From Tritrichomonas foetus (taxonomy: Eukaryota; Parabasalia; Tritrichomonadida; Tritrichomonadidae): DNA of 64,000 nt. Within the stretch, counting starts at the first letter, position 1; each line of letters starts with the position of its first letter. Below, piece after piece: positions 29,101-39,077 of the stretch. Position numbers and translations under genes: made by a program. Under the pieces are notes generated by a model that did no database searches, had not been told where the DNA came from, and saw only the letters and a list, made by a program, of their open reading frames with translations. Location: contig MLAK01000545.1 in NCBI GenBank assembly GCA_001839685.1, forward strand, positions 36,206 through 100,205. Direction: 5' to 3'.

Positions 29101-29995
29101 TCATAGCCGATATTACATGAGCTGCAGCAGAAGCAGGGTTTTTAATCATGCCAAGGTTTATATTTTTATAAAGTGCTGAATTCATTGACATGTTTGTTTG
29201 TCTATTCAAGTGGCCGAGTTGACTCAGTTGGTTTGGATTGGGTTGATTGTAGTTCAAAAAACGAACATCCCCTTCTTGTCGCTGTTGTTGTTGAGTAATT
29301 TGGTTAATTCTGGAGTTGATAAAAAAACTTTCATATTTTAATGTTTGATTTGAATCGTCAGGAATTGGTTGTTGGGAAGGTGATGCTTGTGCCTGATATT
29401 GTAATTGAGATGTACTAAAAGTCCGACTTGGCATATATCCCTGTTGGATTAATTGATGATGTTGTAAAGATTGCATTACAGGCTGCAAACTTGATTGAAT
29501 GCCTGGATGCATGCTAGGCTGATGAACTGGCTGGTGGATTGGTTGTTGAACTTGCTGCTGCATTCCAGGCTGCAACTGTGAATGCATTCTCTGAATTGGC
29601 TGCTGGGAGGGAACTCGATTATATATCGGGGGCTGTCTGATTTGAATTAGTGGGAAATTGCGCTGATTGATCATGGCGAAACGGGGGAAATCAAAAGACG
29701 AGTCGTCGATTGGAATTTGCGATGATGGTTGAGAAGTTTCAGCCATAGGAGGGGGAATTTGAGGCACTTCCTCTGACATTTCTTCTTCTTCTTCAATTAT
29801 TTCTTCGGTTTGTTCGAAGTAAGGCTGTTGTTGTTGGTCGGGACATAAATTAATATGTACATTTCTTCGAGAAGGAAGAATTCGGCGGCGATTTGTTTTT
29901 TTCCATTGATCTACCATGTACTGAAAATCGTCAATGTTATGGTAATTATCTGTTTCTGCCAGGTAAGTGTTGAGAACACTAAAATGTTTCGACAT
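26114..29995 (-). CDS. TAF1: TAF1, largest subunit of TFIID
   Basis: A 1293-residue protein. The N-terminal 350 residues are Gln/Pro-rich. The central TAF1 core (DUF3591) spans about 340-800. It includes a segment like human TAF1 (MTDFLLVKSIKKPIFYIRKF), a winged helix at about 620-660 (GRRKITVSRIQQEYFPGVND, ending near GSGFWEKK), and the motif KTPWARTDNFTKAF near 755, matching the TAPWNTTRAF region. A helical segment around 840-870 (LRELREKLLALGVP) resembles the conserved TAF1 helical motif. Near the C-terminus is one bromodomain (about 1165-1275) with VPDYHNFVSNPM and the acetyl-lysine Asn in KLYNTGRND. Human TAF1 has two bromodomains and is about 1870 residues; here there is one. It should scaffold TFIID at promoters. 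Confidence 0.9.
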   Translation of the reverse strand: MSKHFSVLNTYLAETDNYHNIDDFQYMVDQWKKTNRRRILPSRRNVHINLCPDQQQQPYFEQTEEIIEEEEEMSEEVPQIPPPMAETSQPSSQIPIDDSSFDFPRFAMINQRNFPLIQIRQPPIYNRVPSQQPIQRMHSQLQPGMQQQVQQPIHQPVHQPSMHPGIQSSLQPVMQSLQHHQLIQQGYMPSRTFSTSQLQYQAQASPSQQPIPDDSNQTLKYESFFINSRINQITQQQQRQEGDVRFLNYNQPNPNQLSQLGHLNRQTNMSMNSALYKNINLGMIKNPASAAAHVISAMTPSPSTSSLLTHAQLQSRQLQQQQSQNSQQRNNQPPQILKMYFNQYAEKALWSIIWEPDQCPNIPLVLDRSDRRIKFTDVNEQRNGEQRKIRKWDDMNFENTNYYSELFVSKDSRLDLNLRHSDPALNMSLIEPNITDFENFHHPKFNTEPFINHKLKVTYKMEYDFGENGEAAISPFLKDLQSLSGRRGGLIVVEHTMEALPFIMNVGMASRFITYWHKQTPHDYPKQNLENMHILEPDQTAPFIAQIPRNEPIPSINCLLYSVPVAEHPVNMTDFLLVKSIKKPIFYIRKFKAIYCAGFLEPRQVVMRPATKTAQDFHMDFIKAILINIFRGTEQYPGRRKITVSRIQQEYFPGVNDPKIRTVLRGFAKCRREQGSGFWEKKDVNLDQQFSMIEISPEMVCRYQSMLVGQWKLRKNGVNILTRSKRVYQQIQNLRGELTRKVAEKIEIELMKTPWARTDNFTKAFQGHAVQIEHADDGSQIMRSKSRRGKSENIDGKDPPPVSRRQLAGTDADLRSLTLRELREKLLALGVPPNVIDETSRWKQVDLLRQLANRQKQDGNTSELAQNYSRGPRNDYAASLDAYKKQYQATFENNLSFINTSNPVGSDEQFDDGNILDDISLQMMREDRNDDENEEGFEIIENEDEVRHVQSNTGDPPELVPYGICTCSTKIDWDKLGFSNTNMRTVAKLINVSWNRVDGLHVEVHWRRSPHQIEALKRNTADVYPDQGQKAPSSSEDLEEYILKIKHKTLLDKVRRTRAAVRKKGAKAPVQSYLTVHHQMQLVNDTGSNNLTFHLTPEIMQKIAEASERFKIFEQKVGRSHSKKKKSSSGVSGMSGGNVATGDGSDDDDDDEQEVTVIHRRIGRQNPVVIFNDLLKKLLAKLLQRPGDEFWVFKKPVLKKDVPDYHNFVSNPMCFEDIERKTNNLEYTTISKFYSDVKLIETNCKLYNTGRNDELVALSAKMMKDFQYELSLIREELDQREQEIDPVLRKNQE

Positions 29996-30474
29996 TTACT
30001 TTTTTTCCAAACAAATTCTTCTGATCAAGGAACAATTTGGCTACCTAAAGGTGAATATGAGAAAAGTGACATGATTTATTTTTTAGTCTTTATCTCAGTG
30101 CTATAGGATCAAATTTATGTAAATCTACCTTCCATGTAGTTAATGAATATTTTTTAGAGCAGAAAAATCATATTTCCCCATTCTCCAAAATAGTTCGAGA
30201 AATAGCAAAAAGGACCATTTCACAAAAACATGGTTATATTTAATTGTGTGGAGGTCGTTTGAATAATTTTTATGTGAGTTTGAATAGATTTATTATATAA
30301 ATTTCGTTCAATAACAACGATCTTTTTCAATGATTGAGAATTAGGAGACCATTTAAATATTAAAAAATTTATTCCTCATTACAATTTAATAAATTATGTG
30401 TTTTTATACTCACTTTTTGATAGTATCAATTCAACAAGCAAAATAACAGAAAATAAGGAAAATATTTCACCAAA
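29996..30474. other. Divergent intergenic region (TAF1 / TOG protein)
   Basis: 479 bases separating two divergent genes and thus carrying both promoters. TTTCACC ends seven bases before the plus-strand ATG at 30475, close to but not matching the TCAYW initiator. The TAF1 side has an A-rich leader without a clear initiator. Confidence 0.4.
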
Positions 30475-32829
30475 ATGACCACCAAAAAGAAGTCGGATCT
30501 TGATTTCGGCTTCATCCCGAAGCAAGTAAGTTTAAAAATCGATTCGCGATCAGATAAAAACAGAATAGCTTCTATCCAATATATCAATATTCATTTGCCG
30601 CTTTCAATACCAAAAGATTTTAATGTCAATGAATTCATCAATTTAATTAGAGACCGTTTATGTGACAATAATCCAACCGTATCAAAAGTCGCTTCATCGA
30701 TAATCTCAAAATTAATTGCACGAATTGGACCAATTTCAGCATCATCGTATTTGAAGTTATTTGTTGGTGCCTTGGCTCCACAAATATGCAACACAAACGA
30801 TGAAATTCGACAACTTGGTCGATCAGCATTTCGTGATCTTGTTGTTGCAACCGCCGACCCACAGCAATCTTTTGATGAATTAGTAAATCAAACTAAATTT
30901 ATGATGCCTGCTCAACAATGCGAAATATGCCAATGCTTTTCTGATTTGATTAATGAAAGGCTTCTTCCAACAAAGTTTCTTTTGAATTACAATACAACAT
31001 TTTCTTCTTTTTTGAATTCAACCAATGAAAAAAGTAAAAGTAAAGTTCAGACATTCATTGAACTTGTCAGATTCAAAGATTCACAAATTGCTGATCAGAT
31101 CAATAAGTTTTCATATGGAAAAACAAGTAATTATAATGAAAATAATCCGACACAGAATTCTGTGTATCACAATACTGATTTAATTGGATGTAATGAATGT
31201 TCAAATTGCAATGATAATAGTTACCACGAAACGAATAACAATAATTTTATCGGTCCAATTGTATCATCTAGAAGTGAAATTCCGAATCATATAAATTTAT
31301 GTGATGATATTAATCCAATTTGTACTTCAAGGAGTGATATTATTTCGACTAGACCTAAAAATATAGAAACACAATTTCTCAAAGCTGATCTTTATGAAAA
31401 GATTCGAAATAACAACAATCAGATTTCCCCACCAAAATTTATTTCTGTACCACCAACTACGACTACAAAGTCATCAATGTCTTATACTAAACCCAATACT
31501 AATCAAAGTTATCGACAGCCATCCCTTCCATCAACTTTTGAAAATAAAAAGAAATTATTAATTCCAAACAAACCAGTACTCCCTCGAATTTTGAACGATG
31601 ATATAACAAATGGAATTAAAGAAAATAACTATAACAATGAAACTCATTATAATATTAATTATAATGAAGATCGACCAATATCTACAGATTTCCATTCAAT
31701 TATGAATGAAAAAGAAACCAAAACTAATGATTATAAAAAGCCAATTTCACCTCTTCTAGGAAAATTGAAATCCAAACCAAATACAACTTCAAGTATCCAT
31801 TCAAATGTAACATCAGATGCAACTACAAATAATTATATAAGTCCTGAGGATAGACCAATCAAGTCAAATATGTATGAACAACCTTTGACCGACTTAAAAG
31901 AAGAAACTAGAGCATCAACTCAAGATGCAATTCGAGATAGATCCAATTATGAAGATAACAGTGATTTCCATAAATATGATAAATGCGAAATTTATGGAAA
32001 TAATGATGACAATGATTACAATTATGACTATAATTATTACCATAATGACAATACTCACAGTAATTATAATAGTTATAATAATGACCAAGGAGATAAGGGA
32101 ATATTTTCGAAAGGTAACAAAAAGAAGATACTTCCTCCTTTTGCAAAAACCTATAATAAAGAAATGTTGAAGAAAGAAAAAGATTCAAAACTAAAAGTAA
32201 AGAAACATCTTTCATTTAAAGCGCCGAATAAACCTTTATATAGAATGGTGCAAGTAAGAAAAGGAGCTTCAACCAAACTCACACTTGAAAAAATAATGAA
32301 TGATTTAGGATCAAAAGAATGGGACGATCAAAATAATGCGATAACTGAATTAACTGAAAATAAAATGCAATTCGAGAAGGAAATATCTCAAAATTTAAGA
32401 AATATTATTGTTTCGTTGTTGGAGTGTGCATCTTCACTTCGAACAATTCTTGCGAAAAATGCTTTAACTTGTATGTTGGAATTACTCAATATAGAATCAA
32501 TTGATTATAATTCAATATCGGAAATGTTTTCATCAAGCTTACTTCAAATTGTAATGTCGAGTAAAAAGTTTATTGTTGATTTGGCATCACAGTGTCTTTT
32601 AAGTCTAATGAAAAGGATTCAACCTAATCGAGCAGCATCAATCCTCATTAGGGAGTGTCAAAGAAAGCACCCTGCTTGTAGAGTGAGAGTTGCAGAAGCT
32701 ATTGTGGCCATTATACAAAAAGTACCTGATCCAAAGATCTTGAGTGAATCATTATCATTATTATCAAATGATCCAAGTCCAGATGTTCGAAAATTTGCGA
32801 AAGAAGCATCAAGCCTAGTTAATTTATAA
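30475..32829 (+). CDS. TOG/HEAT-repeat protein, CLASP/crescerin-like
   Basis: A 784-residue protein with helical-repeat domains at both ends. Residues about 10-215 contain HEAT-type helices (NEFINLIRDRLCDNNPTVSK, ISKLIARIGPISASSYLKLF) in a TOG-like order. Residues about 595-784 form a second such domain, beginning TLEKIMNDLGSKEWDDQNNA, the usual start of a TOG domain, and ending SNDPSPDVRKFAKEA. The 380-residue linker is Asn/Ser/Tyr-rich, basic in parts, with an Asn-Asp-Tyr tract near 500-535. Two TOG-like domains with a basic disordered linker fit microtubule-binding CLASP or crescerin/TOGARAM proteins, which act on mitotic or axonemal microtubules. The exact subfamily is not settled. Confidence 0.7.
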   Translation: MTTKKKSDLDFGFIPKQVSLKIDSRSDKNRIASIQYINIHLPLSIPKDFNVNEFINLIRDRLCDNNPTVSKVASSIISKLIARIGPISASSYLKLFVGALAPQICNTNDEIRQLGRSAFRDLVVATADPQQSFDELVNQTKFMMPAQQCEICQCFSDLINERLLPTKFLLNYNTTFSSFLNSTNEKSKSKVQTFIELVRFKDSQIADQINKFSYGKTSNYNENNPTQNSVYHNTDLIGCNECSNCNDNSYHETNNNNFIGPIVSSRSEIPNHINLCDDINPICTSRSDIISTRPKNIETQFLKADLYEKIRNNNNQISPPKFISVPPTTTTKSSMSYTKPNTNQSYRQPSLPSTFENKKKLLIPNKPVLPRILNDDITNGIKENNYNNETHYNINYNEDRPISTDFHSIMNEKETKTNDYKKPISPLLGKLKSKPNTTSSIHSNVTSDATTNNYISPEDRPIKSNMYEQPLTDLKEETRASTQDAIRDRSNYEDNSDFHKYDKCEIYGNNDDNDYNYDYNYYHNDNTHSNYNSYNNDQGDKGIFSKGNKKKILPPFAKTYNKEMLKKEKDSKLKVKKHLSFKAPNKPLYRMVQVRKGASTKLTLEKIMNDLGSKEWDDQNNAITELTENKMQFEKEISQNLRNIIVSLLECASSLRTILAKNALTCMLELLNIESIDYNSISEMFSSSLLQIVMSSKKFIVDLASQCLLSLMKRIQPNRAASILIRECQRKHPACRVRVAEAIVAIIQKVPDPKILSESLSLLSNDPSPDVRKFAKEASSLVNL

Positions 32830-32926
32830 AATGTTTGTATTATGCGTTAAATATTTTCTTTCTTTCTTTAATATGCAACCTAGTTAATTTTTGATTATTT
32901 CTAACAAAATGCTGGGTATATAATGA

Positions 32927-34543
32927 CTAATTTCCTTCATTTCCCATTTTTTTATGAATCCAATTTAATATATTCTGCGCACATTCATTCAGTTCCTCTT
33001 GGGTGATTGTATGTGATAGAAATGTATTTAACGAATCACACATTTCCTCACTTAAAATTACATCGAAAAAGTCGGCTAATGGTTCATATTGATGAAATGA
33101 TTCGGGTGAATTGTCAATTAGTTCAATAAGCTTTTTTGATATAATAAGAGCACCTTTTGCGCCATCACAATCGCCCATTTCTATCATAGGAATTAATTCA
33201 TCATAAATCATAATCTCTGAAACAAATTTTAACATGTTTTCAGATGTAGAATAAAACAATAACTGCGAAATTAATAAAAATATTTCTTCTTTTAATTTTG
33301 AACAACCGTTCTTTAGAATGAAACTAATCATACTTTTAAAAGAGATAATACCAATACATTCCTCAATAAATCCATGAAGATCACGATTATATAAACAATA
33401 CGTTATGATATTATTAATTATTTTCAACACACTTTTGGAACATTTCTCATTAAATGTAATATTTGTCATACAATCAGATAAGATTTTGATTGGATTTCCA
33501 TGGCTGTTGATTAGCTGTAAACAAGCTAAATCTGATTTATAAGTTGCATTACATAAGAGTAATAATACACACGCGGATTTTTCAATATTATTCACATCAA
33601 TCAAAGTCATTATAGAGACGAGTAAATTTGTTGCTAAAATTTTTTCATTAAATTCGACTGGTTCTAGAAAAATTATTAATTCTCCTAAGATAATAAATAT
33701 TTCTAAATTTATTCTATCTAAACATTGACAATTCACGTATTTTAGAATCCTATCAAGACAGAAATTAACAGAAAAACTCGCTAATTCTGCTGTTAATAGG
33801 GCAAATGGTGATTCAATACAAGCATGAAAAGAAGCATATAAAACATCAATTAATCTACAACTATCATCATCATCATCACCATCAATACCATAATCATCAT
33901 CTGCGTAAATATCTTCTTCCTCTTCTTCTTCATTTTTGCTATTCTTTACATTTTGATGAGAGTCATTGTTGTTATTACGATTTGGATTTTCAAGGGATGC
34001 AAAATAAGAATTATCGATTGTTATTATATTATTTAGAACGGTCTCTAATAGCTTATGAGTATTAAAAAAAATGTATGCTGAAAAGCTTTTGAGTAAAAAA
34101 TTATTAATAACCTCAAGACATTTTTTTAAGCTACAGCTATTGCGACTATTCATTTCATTGAAAACATCTCTGAAAAAAAATTTGTCTGCAAAAATATCGA
34201 TTAAATCTGGACATATTTCGAATAATTTCATAACAATATTTAAAATAGAAGTTTTGATACATTTTGTTGTTGATCTTTGGGAAAATAAGTCAATAATTCC
34301 TTCATAAAACTTCATCGATATGAATTGGATTTGAACTCTGCCATTTTTTACGAATTCAAGAAAAATATTTATTTCATCTATTAAATCGGAGTGTGCTAAT
34401 TGTAAATCAAAAATAGAATTCATAAATTCTGTAATTCCTTCATCGTTATTCAAATCTGCTTCATGCAAAAGATGAAGTGAACTGCTTATATTTTGTTTGT
34501 CGAGGAAAGGTGATCTTTCCCTCAGACGAAAATGTTCATTCAT
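32927..34543 (-). CDS. Armadillo-like helical protein, unknown function
   Basis: A 538-residue, almost wholly helical protein. The opening segment (FRLRERSPFLDKQNISSSLHLL) and the following repeats of about 40 residues rich in Leu/Ile/Asn resemble an ARM/HEAT solenoid. It may be a divergent relative of importin-alpha-like proteins, though no nuclear-import motif is seen. An acidic loop of consecutive Glu and Asp interrupts the solenoid at about residues 195-225. It lies tail-to-tail with the TOG gene, leaving only 97 bases between stops. The start at 34543 is the first ATG after an upstream stop. No more precise function can be supported. Confidence 0.7.
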   Translation of the reverse strand: MNEHFRLRERSPFLDKQNISSSLHLLHEADLNNDEGITEFMNSIFDLQLAHSDLIDEINIFLEFVKNGRVQIQFISMKFYEGIIDLFSQRSTTKCIKTSILNIVMKLFEICPDLIDIFADKFFFRDVFNEMNSRNSCSLKKCLEVINNFLLKSFSAYIFFNTHKLLETVLNNIITIDNSYFASLENPNRNNNNDSHQNVKNSKNEEEEEEDIYADDDYGIDGDDDDDSCRLIDVLYASFHACIESPFALLTAELASFSVNFCLDRILKYVNCQCLDRINLEIFIILGELIIFLEPVEFNEKILATNLLVSIMTLIDVNNIEKSACVLLLLCNATYKSDLACLQLINSHGNPIKILSDCMTNITFNEKCSKSVLKIINNIITYCLYNRDLHGFIEECIGIISFKSMISFILKNGCSKLKEEIFLLISQLLFYSTSENMLKFVSEIMIYDELIPMIEMGDCDGAKGALIISKKLIELIDNSPESFHQYEPLADFFDVILSEEMCDSLNTFLSHTITQEELNECAQNILNWIHKKMGNEGN

Positions 34544-35639
34544 CAGTTTTCAGCAACACTTTTATTTGACCTACAATTAACCTTTATCTGTCAGATATCA
34601 CCAAATGAAAGAAAATCATAGAATCGTTGATTATCTCACTTTGTATACTATATATATTTCTGATCACAACTCATTAACTTAAGCTATTTAATGCACAATA
34701 TACAGCACATTCAAATTTGGTCGGAATCATTATAATATTGGAAAAATTTAAAATCACAGGTTTGCCATCTCAAAATAATAAACTAAATATCAGGCAATAA
34801 AATAACATTATATTGAAATTTTGTTTTGAACTAAAACCAGAATTTATTTTATCAAACAAAAATAGAATGCCCAATTGGAAGTAGTGATACTGCTTCGAAA
34901 CAGTTATTCCTTTATATTATTTTTATTTCCCCTCGTACTAATTTGGTTTTCATATGTACGATTTTTTCTTTCCTTCGAAAGAAGTGAAACCCAGATATGC
35001 AGTACAATGCCTGTTCATTTGAAGTATAGTGATGCTGCTTCGAATCCGAGAAATTTTGATTTTAGTTTTATGAATGAAAAAAGAAAAGATGCATTTCATT
35101 ATTTTCGTATAATTTTATGATACTACTTTTTTAAATAATGCAGTGATTGCAGAGATGTTTTGCCAAGATCAATATTCAATATTACGACCAGTTTTTGGTT
35201 TTGTATCAATCATTCGAATACATCATATGATCTTTAATTGAGATCAACTATTTGTTTTATTTTCGAAAAGAGACAAATTGAAAATAATTTTTGCCATCGT
35301 TTATTACAAATTAATTCAAAAAATTGCAACATTAAATATAGAAATTAATTTTTACTTGTTCTTTGATTCAATAATTATTTCAAAAATTCAGTTTTTTTAA
35401 CAAACAAAAATTTAGATTATTTTGTCGATATTTTTTGATTGGGATTTTATTTACCTGAAATAAAAAAACTTTTTATTTATATCTTGCAAATGAAATAATA
35501 TTTTCTCACTCAGATGAATTTTATTATTTATATGTCAATGATTAATGATAAAATTTTGACTTAGAAGTGTTGAATCCTTCCATCATACGATAAAACCGAA
35601 GTTTTCTTATTTATCTATAAAAGTCGTCAAAAATTGTTG
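34544..35639. other. Intergenic, possible decayed sequence
   Basis: 1.1 kb between divergent genes. An 81-codon frame (34875-35120) has a hydrophobic N-terminus and a polar tail but matches nothing I know. Within it, TAGTGATACTGCTTCGAA (34882-34899) recurs with one change at 35027-35044, 145 bases later, suggesting an old local duplication. The rest is featureless AT-rich sequence. Confidence 0.4.
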
Positions 35640-37118
35640 ATGAAATCCAAATATTCTTTCTTTAAGCCACTTACAAAACAAGATAAAAAGAAAGCATATG
35701 TTAATCAACTTAAGCATATACTTGAAATATACGAGCCTGCTCTCGCACTTTTACTTAAATCTGAAAACGATCCATCAAAATACAAAAACAAACTAATCCT
35801 TTTGCTATCTCAAGTTGAATCCAAGAATAGTGTTACCAATAAAATCAACAACATTTCAAAATTCACCCAAATGTTAAATTCACATCGAAACATTTTTAAT
35901 TTCCATGATCATTATGATGTTGTAAAATTTTATGAACAAGTTACTCTGGAAATAACCAAAAATAACAATTATGATTATTCGCAAAATGAAATGGGACAAG
36001 ATTTTTTGAATTTCTGTTCAATAAGATGGCTCATATGGGAGTTTGGTAAAGTAATAAACTCCCCAGAACTTTTTTTATTATCTTTACCTTTAATTTATCA
36101 ACTTAGCAATATAAATCATGAATTGGATCTTTTAATTGATTATTATATTCCATTAATTATTCTGACTGAAACAAATTTTAATCACAATTTAATTTTTTTA
36201 GAATTTATTTCCAAAGAACTTGAAATGAATTTTTGTAAATACCAAGATAGTGAATTTATTTTAAACTCTTTATTTAATGTAAAAATTTTTGATCTAAATG
36301 TAGAAACTGAATATAAAGCATTTCAATTTTTCACTTATTGCTACTCTATATTCAAAAACAAAATATGTGTCAGTCAAAGAGATAATATTTTATTAAGTAT
36401 GATGATGTTATTTCCAAAAAAAAGTAAATTTTATACTATTATGTTTTATTTAGTATTAAATGAAGCTTCAAAAAATTTTTCCTACAAAAAATTGGGAGAT
36501 TTTTTAAACAGTCAAGATATTTATGATCATAATGATTTTCTTAAACTTCATTTGTGTTTTTCTAAATCTGAAAATTCCTTTTCACAAGAAGCATTAATAA
36601 CAATATTAAAATATGCTTTTTCATCTTCAATTTTAGCAAAAACTGCAGAACAAATACTTTTTATGTTACCAAATGATGTTTTTACTAAATTAGCAGAAGT
36701 ATTCAGGAGTTTTATCAGCAGAGCTATCCAATTTATTATTCTATCTTTTCATATTTGTAAATATAAATATAGAAGGGAAAGATTAATCAGAATAATAAAC
36801 AAATTACATCAATTAAAAAATCATAAACTTTGTTTTATAGTTGAAACTACAATATCCTCATCAAATCTGATAGCAAACAATAGACATTTTTTTAACAACA
36901 TCAAAGTTGATGAAGAAAAAATCTATGTGAAATTTCTTTATGAAATAACAGGATATCCTTTGATATCTTTTGATGTTAAAAATATAATTAACAATATACC
37001 TGGTAAAATCCCAATTAAACCAATACAACGAAATTCAAAGTTAGAATATTTGGAAATCTCAGATAAAACAATTAAAAATAAATTTGAAGAACATCTGAAA
37101 TTAATTTCTTCAAAATGA
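35640..37118 (+). CDS. Helical protein of unknown function
   Basis: A 492-residue protein starting MKSKYSFFKPL. It is Asn/Lys/Ile/Phe-rich and predominantly helical, without signal peptide, clear membrane segment or recognisable motif. Repeated helix pairs (for example around residues 130-215 and 225-330) could form a solenoid, but no repeat consensus is evident. The open frame extends two TTG codons upstream of the ATG used. Codon use follows the local AT-rich pattern. Neighbours give no functional clue: an ARM-like gene is divergent upstream and another unknown follows on the same strand. Confidence 0.6.
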   Translation: MKSKYSFFKPLTKQDKKKAYVNQLKHILEIYEPALALLLKSENDPSKYKNKLILLLSQVESKNSVTNKINNISKFTQMLNSHRNIFNFHDHYDVVKFYEQVTLEITKNNNYDYSQNEMGQDFLNFCSIRWLIWEFGKVINSPELFLLSLPLIYQLSNINHELDLLIDYYIPLIILTETNFNHNLIFLEFISKELEMNFCKYQDSEFILNSLFNVKIFDLNVETEYKAFQFFTYCYSIFKNKICVSQRDNILLSMMMLFPKKSKFYTIMFYLVLNEASKNFSYKKLGDFLNSQDIYDHNDFLKLHLCFSKSENSFSQEALITILKYAFSSSILAKTAEQILFMLPNDVFTKLAEVFRSFISRAIQFIILSFHICKYKYRRERLIRIINKLHQLKNHKLCFIVETTISSSNLIANNRHFFNNIKVDEEKIYVKFLYEITGYPLISFDVKNIINNIPGKIPIKPIQRNSKLEYLEISDKTIKNKFEEHLKLISSK

Positions 37119-37791
37119 TTAAACTAGTCAGATCACTAGATCGAAAATGTTTCACCATAAACTTTATCCTATTTTTTGACTCCCTTATAAATAAAATTCG
37201 ATGAATTTATGGAGTGTTATTTTATATATAAATAATGGAGTGTCAATTTAGTTAAATTTTAGATTTCAAATTCGTATATAATTTAATTTACTCTCCTTTT
37301 AGGGATCGTGAGTATATCCAATATATCATATAAAATGCTTATTCATCTAAAAATCCTTATGCTTTCACTTTTCGTTTTTCAAAATCATTTTGGGCATAAG
37401 CACGAACACTACTCTCCATTATAAATGAAGTTGTATTCCTAAAGATCTCATGAATATGTTTTTTGTAAAAAAATTTATCTTTCTAAAAGTTTTATTGTCT
37501 TCTAATTTGATTTTTGAAAAGACGTAATCATTAAAATTATCAAACGAGTTAACATTTCCCATCATAACTCTTTGATGGATTCTCACATCATTTTTATATT
37601 TTCACTAATGTGAGTTCTTTTCATTTCTTCTGTTTAGCGTTATTTCAGCTATTTAATAGATCCTTCTAAAACTGTCATTAGGAAATGAACACTTAGCTAA
37701 AAATTGTAACCATAATCTTTTCATTCAGAAAAACTGGAAAACGATACATGCAGAAAAAGTTTGTGACTCAGCTCGATATTTTTTGCCAATC
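37119..37791. other. Intergenic, no gene seen
   Basis: 670 bases of AT-rich sequence. GAAAAAGTT at 37753 lies 39 bases before the next ATG, a placement similar to that before the Myb gene. No other element is seen. Confidence 0.45.
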
Positions 37792-38520
37792 ATGAAAACG
37801 AACCAAAGGATTAGCTTTCATTCAATTGATGTGATTTTTGATTCGATGATTGAAGATCTTGACAATTCCCAGAGAGATTCTTTTAGAAACGAATTGATAT
37901 CATTAAAAGACCAATTTCAAAAACAGAGGACGACTTTTGATCGAGCAAAATTTAATGGATTTATTTTTTTACTTGACGAACTTTCAGAGATGTTAATGAC
38001 TCCGCTATATTTAGTGAATATGAAAAAACAGCTGATTTACGCTTGGCAAATGAAAAATAACGCTCCAAAAGACAGTATTCCATATTCTCAATCGAAAATA
38101 ATTGTTCCAAAATTTCAAACTTCGCAGCCAGTTTCTAATATTTTAATAACCAATTCTCAACCTCTTTCCCAAATAAATGGACCAAATAGCAATTCATTCT
38201 TAAATCCAGCCAAATCCCTTGGAAATCCAACGACAATATTTACAATTGAAAATAACCTTTTATACAGTATTCAGAACTATACGCTTGAATTCCGGAAACG
38301 ATACCATAATCATCACAAATTGAAAAACGCAAAAGTTGATGCAATGGCTGCACTTCTACAAAGAGCAGAAATTGTCAAAATTCTTGTTCAAAATACAATT
38401 AAAATTGCCAACAGAAAGGAGGAAGACCAAACAGAAAGAAAAAACTTGAGAGCTGTGTCAGATTTAATTTATGTAATTGATAAAATGAATCGAGAATTAA
38501 GGCAAAAAAACAAAAAATAA
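37792..38520 (+). CDS. Small helical protein of unknown function
   Basis: A 242-residue protein starting MKTNQRISF. Residues about 20-90 are helical (DVIFDSMIEDLDNSQRDSF, FLLDELSEMLMTPLYLV), a Ser/Asn/Pro-rich linker covers 95-150, and the C-terminal 85 residues are a basic amphipathic helix region. It is not recognised. The open frame begins three codons earlier at a TTG, but the ATG at 37792 is preferred. Confidence 0.6.
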   Translation: MKTNQRISFHSIDVIFDSMIEDLDNSQRDSFRNELISLKDQFQKQRTTFDRAKFNGFIFLLDELSEMLMTPLYLVNMKKQLIYAWQMKNNAPKDSIPYSQSKIIVPKFQTSQPVSNILITNSQPLSQINGPNSNSFLNPAKSLGNPTTIFTIENNLLYSIQNYTLEFRKRYHNHHKLKNAKVDAMAALLQRAEIVKILVQNTIKIANRKEEDQTERKNLRAVSDLIYVIDKMNRELRQKNKK

Positions 38521-39077
38521 TTTTCATTTTATAGATGCAATTGATTAGTTCAATGAGCCTTTTTTTTCAATTTTAAATGGAAAGCGGATTGTCGCCTTTT
38601 CAAATTGATTTAAAATAAGCATTCCCTAGTGCTGTCAATATCATTAATTGTATTTTCATACTTTACTGCGCCATTTAATTAAAAAAATATCATGTTATGT
38701 AGTGTAAATACAAAAGAAATTTTCCATCCTGCTTTCTTTTATTTTCTTATCTCGAATTTTGTATATAAAATAAAAGTTTGTTTAATTCAAAAAGAAAAAG
38801 AAAAAGACTTTTCCGGTGATTGAATGAAGTTATTAGATAGTAATCATTTTATGTATATATATATATAATCAAGGATTTATTGTCATTGTTGAAGAGATGG
38901 CAATTAAATTTTATAGTAATACAATCATAGTTCTATTTCAACTGAAAACTCATCTTTCTCATTAGAATTTCTTGAAATTTAATCAAAGAAAAAAATTAAT
39001 GATATTTATAAAATTCGCAATAATATAATATTTAAACAATTAAATTTCTATCTGTTAATACATAAATATTCAAGCCT
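38521..39077. other. Intergenic between convergent genes, with TA repeat
   Basis: 557 bases containing A/T homopolymer runs and a short (TA)n tract near 38854-38866. No open frame. It presumably carries the 3' ends of the unknown gene and HYDIN. Confidence 0.5.

Noticed and set aside
30520..30540. GTAAGT-like sequence as a possible 5' splice site in the TOG gene
   Set aside because: The frame is open through it and no branch-point/3' splice motif follows; no gene in the window needs an intron.
34875..35120. 81-codon frame with hydrophobic start
   Set aside because: No recognisable domain; too short and no promoter signal, so left as a gap feature.
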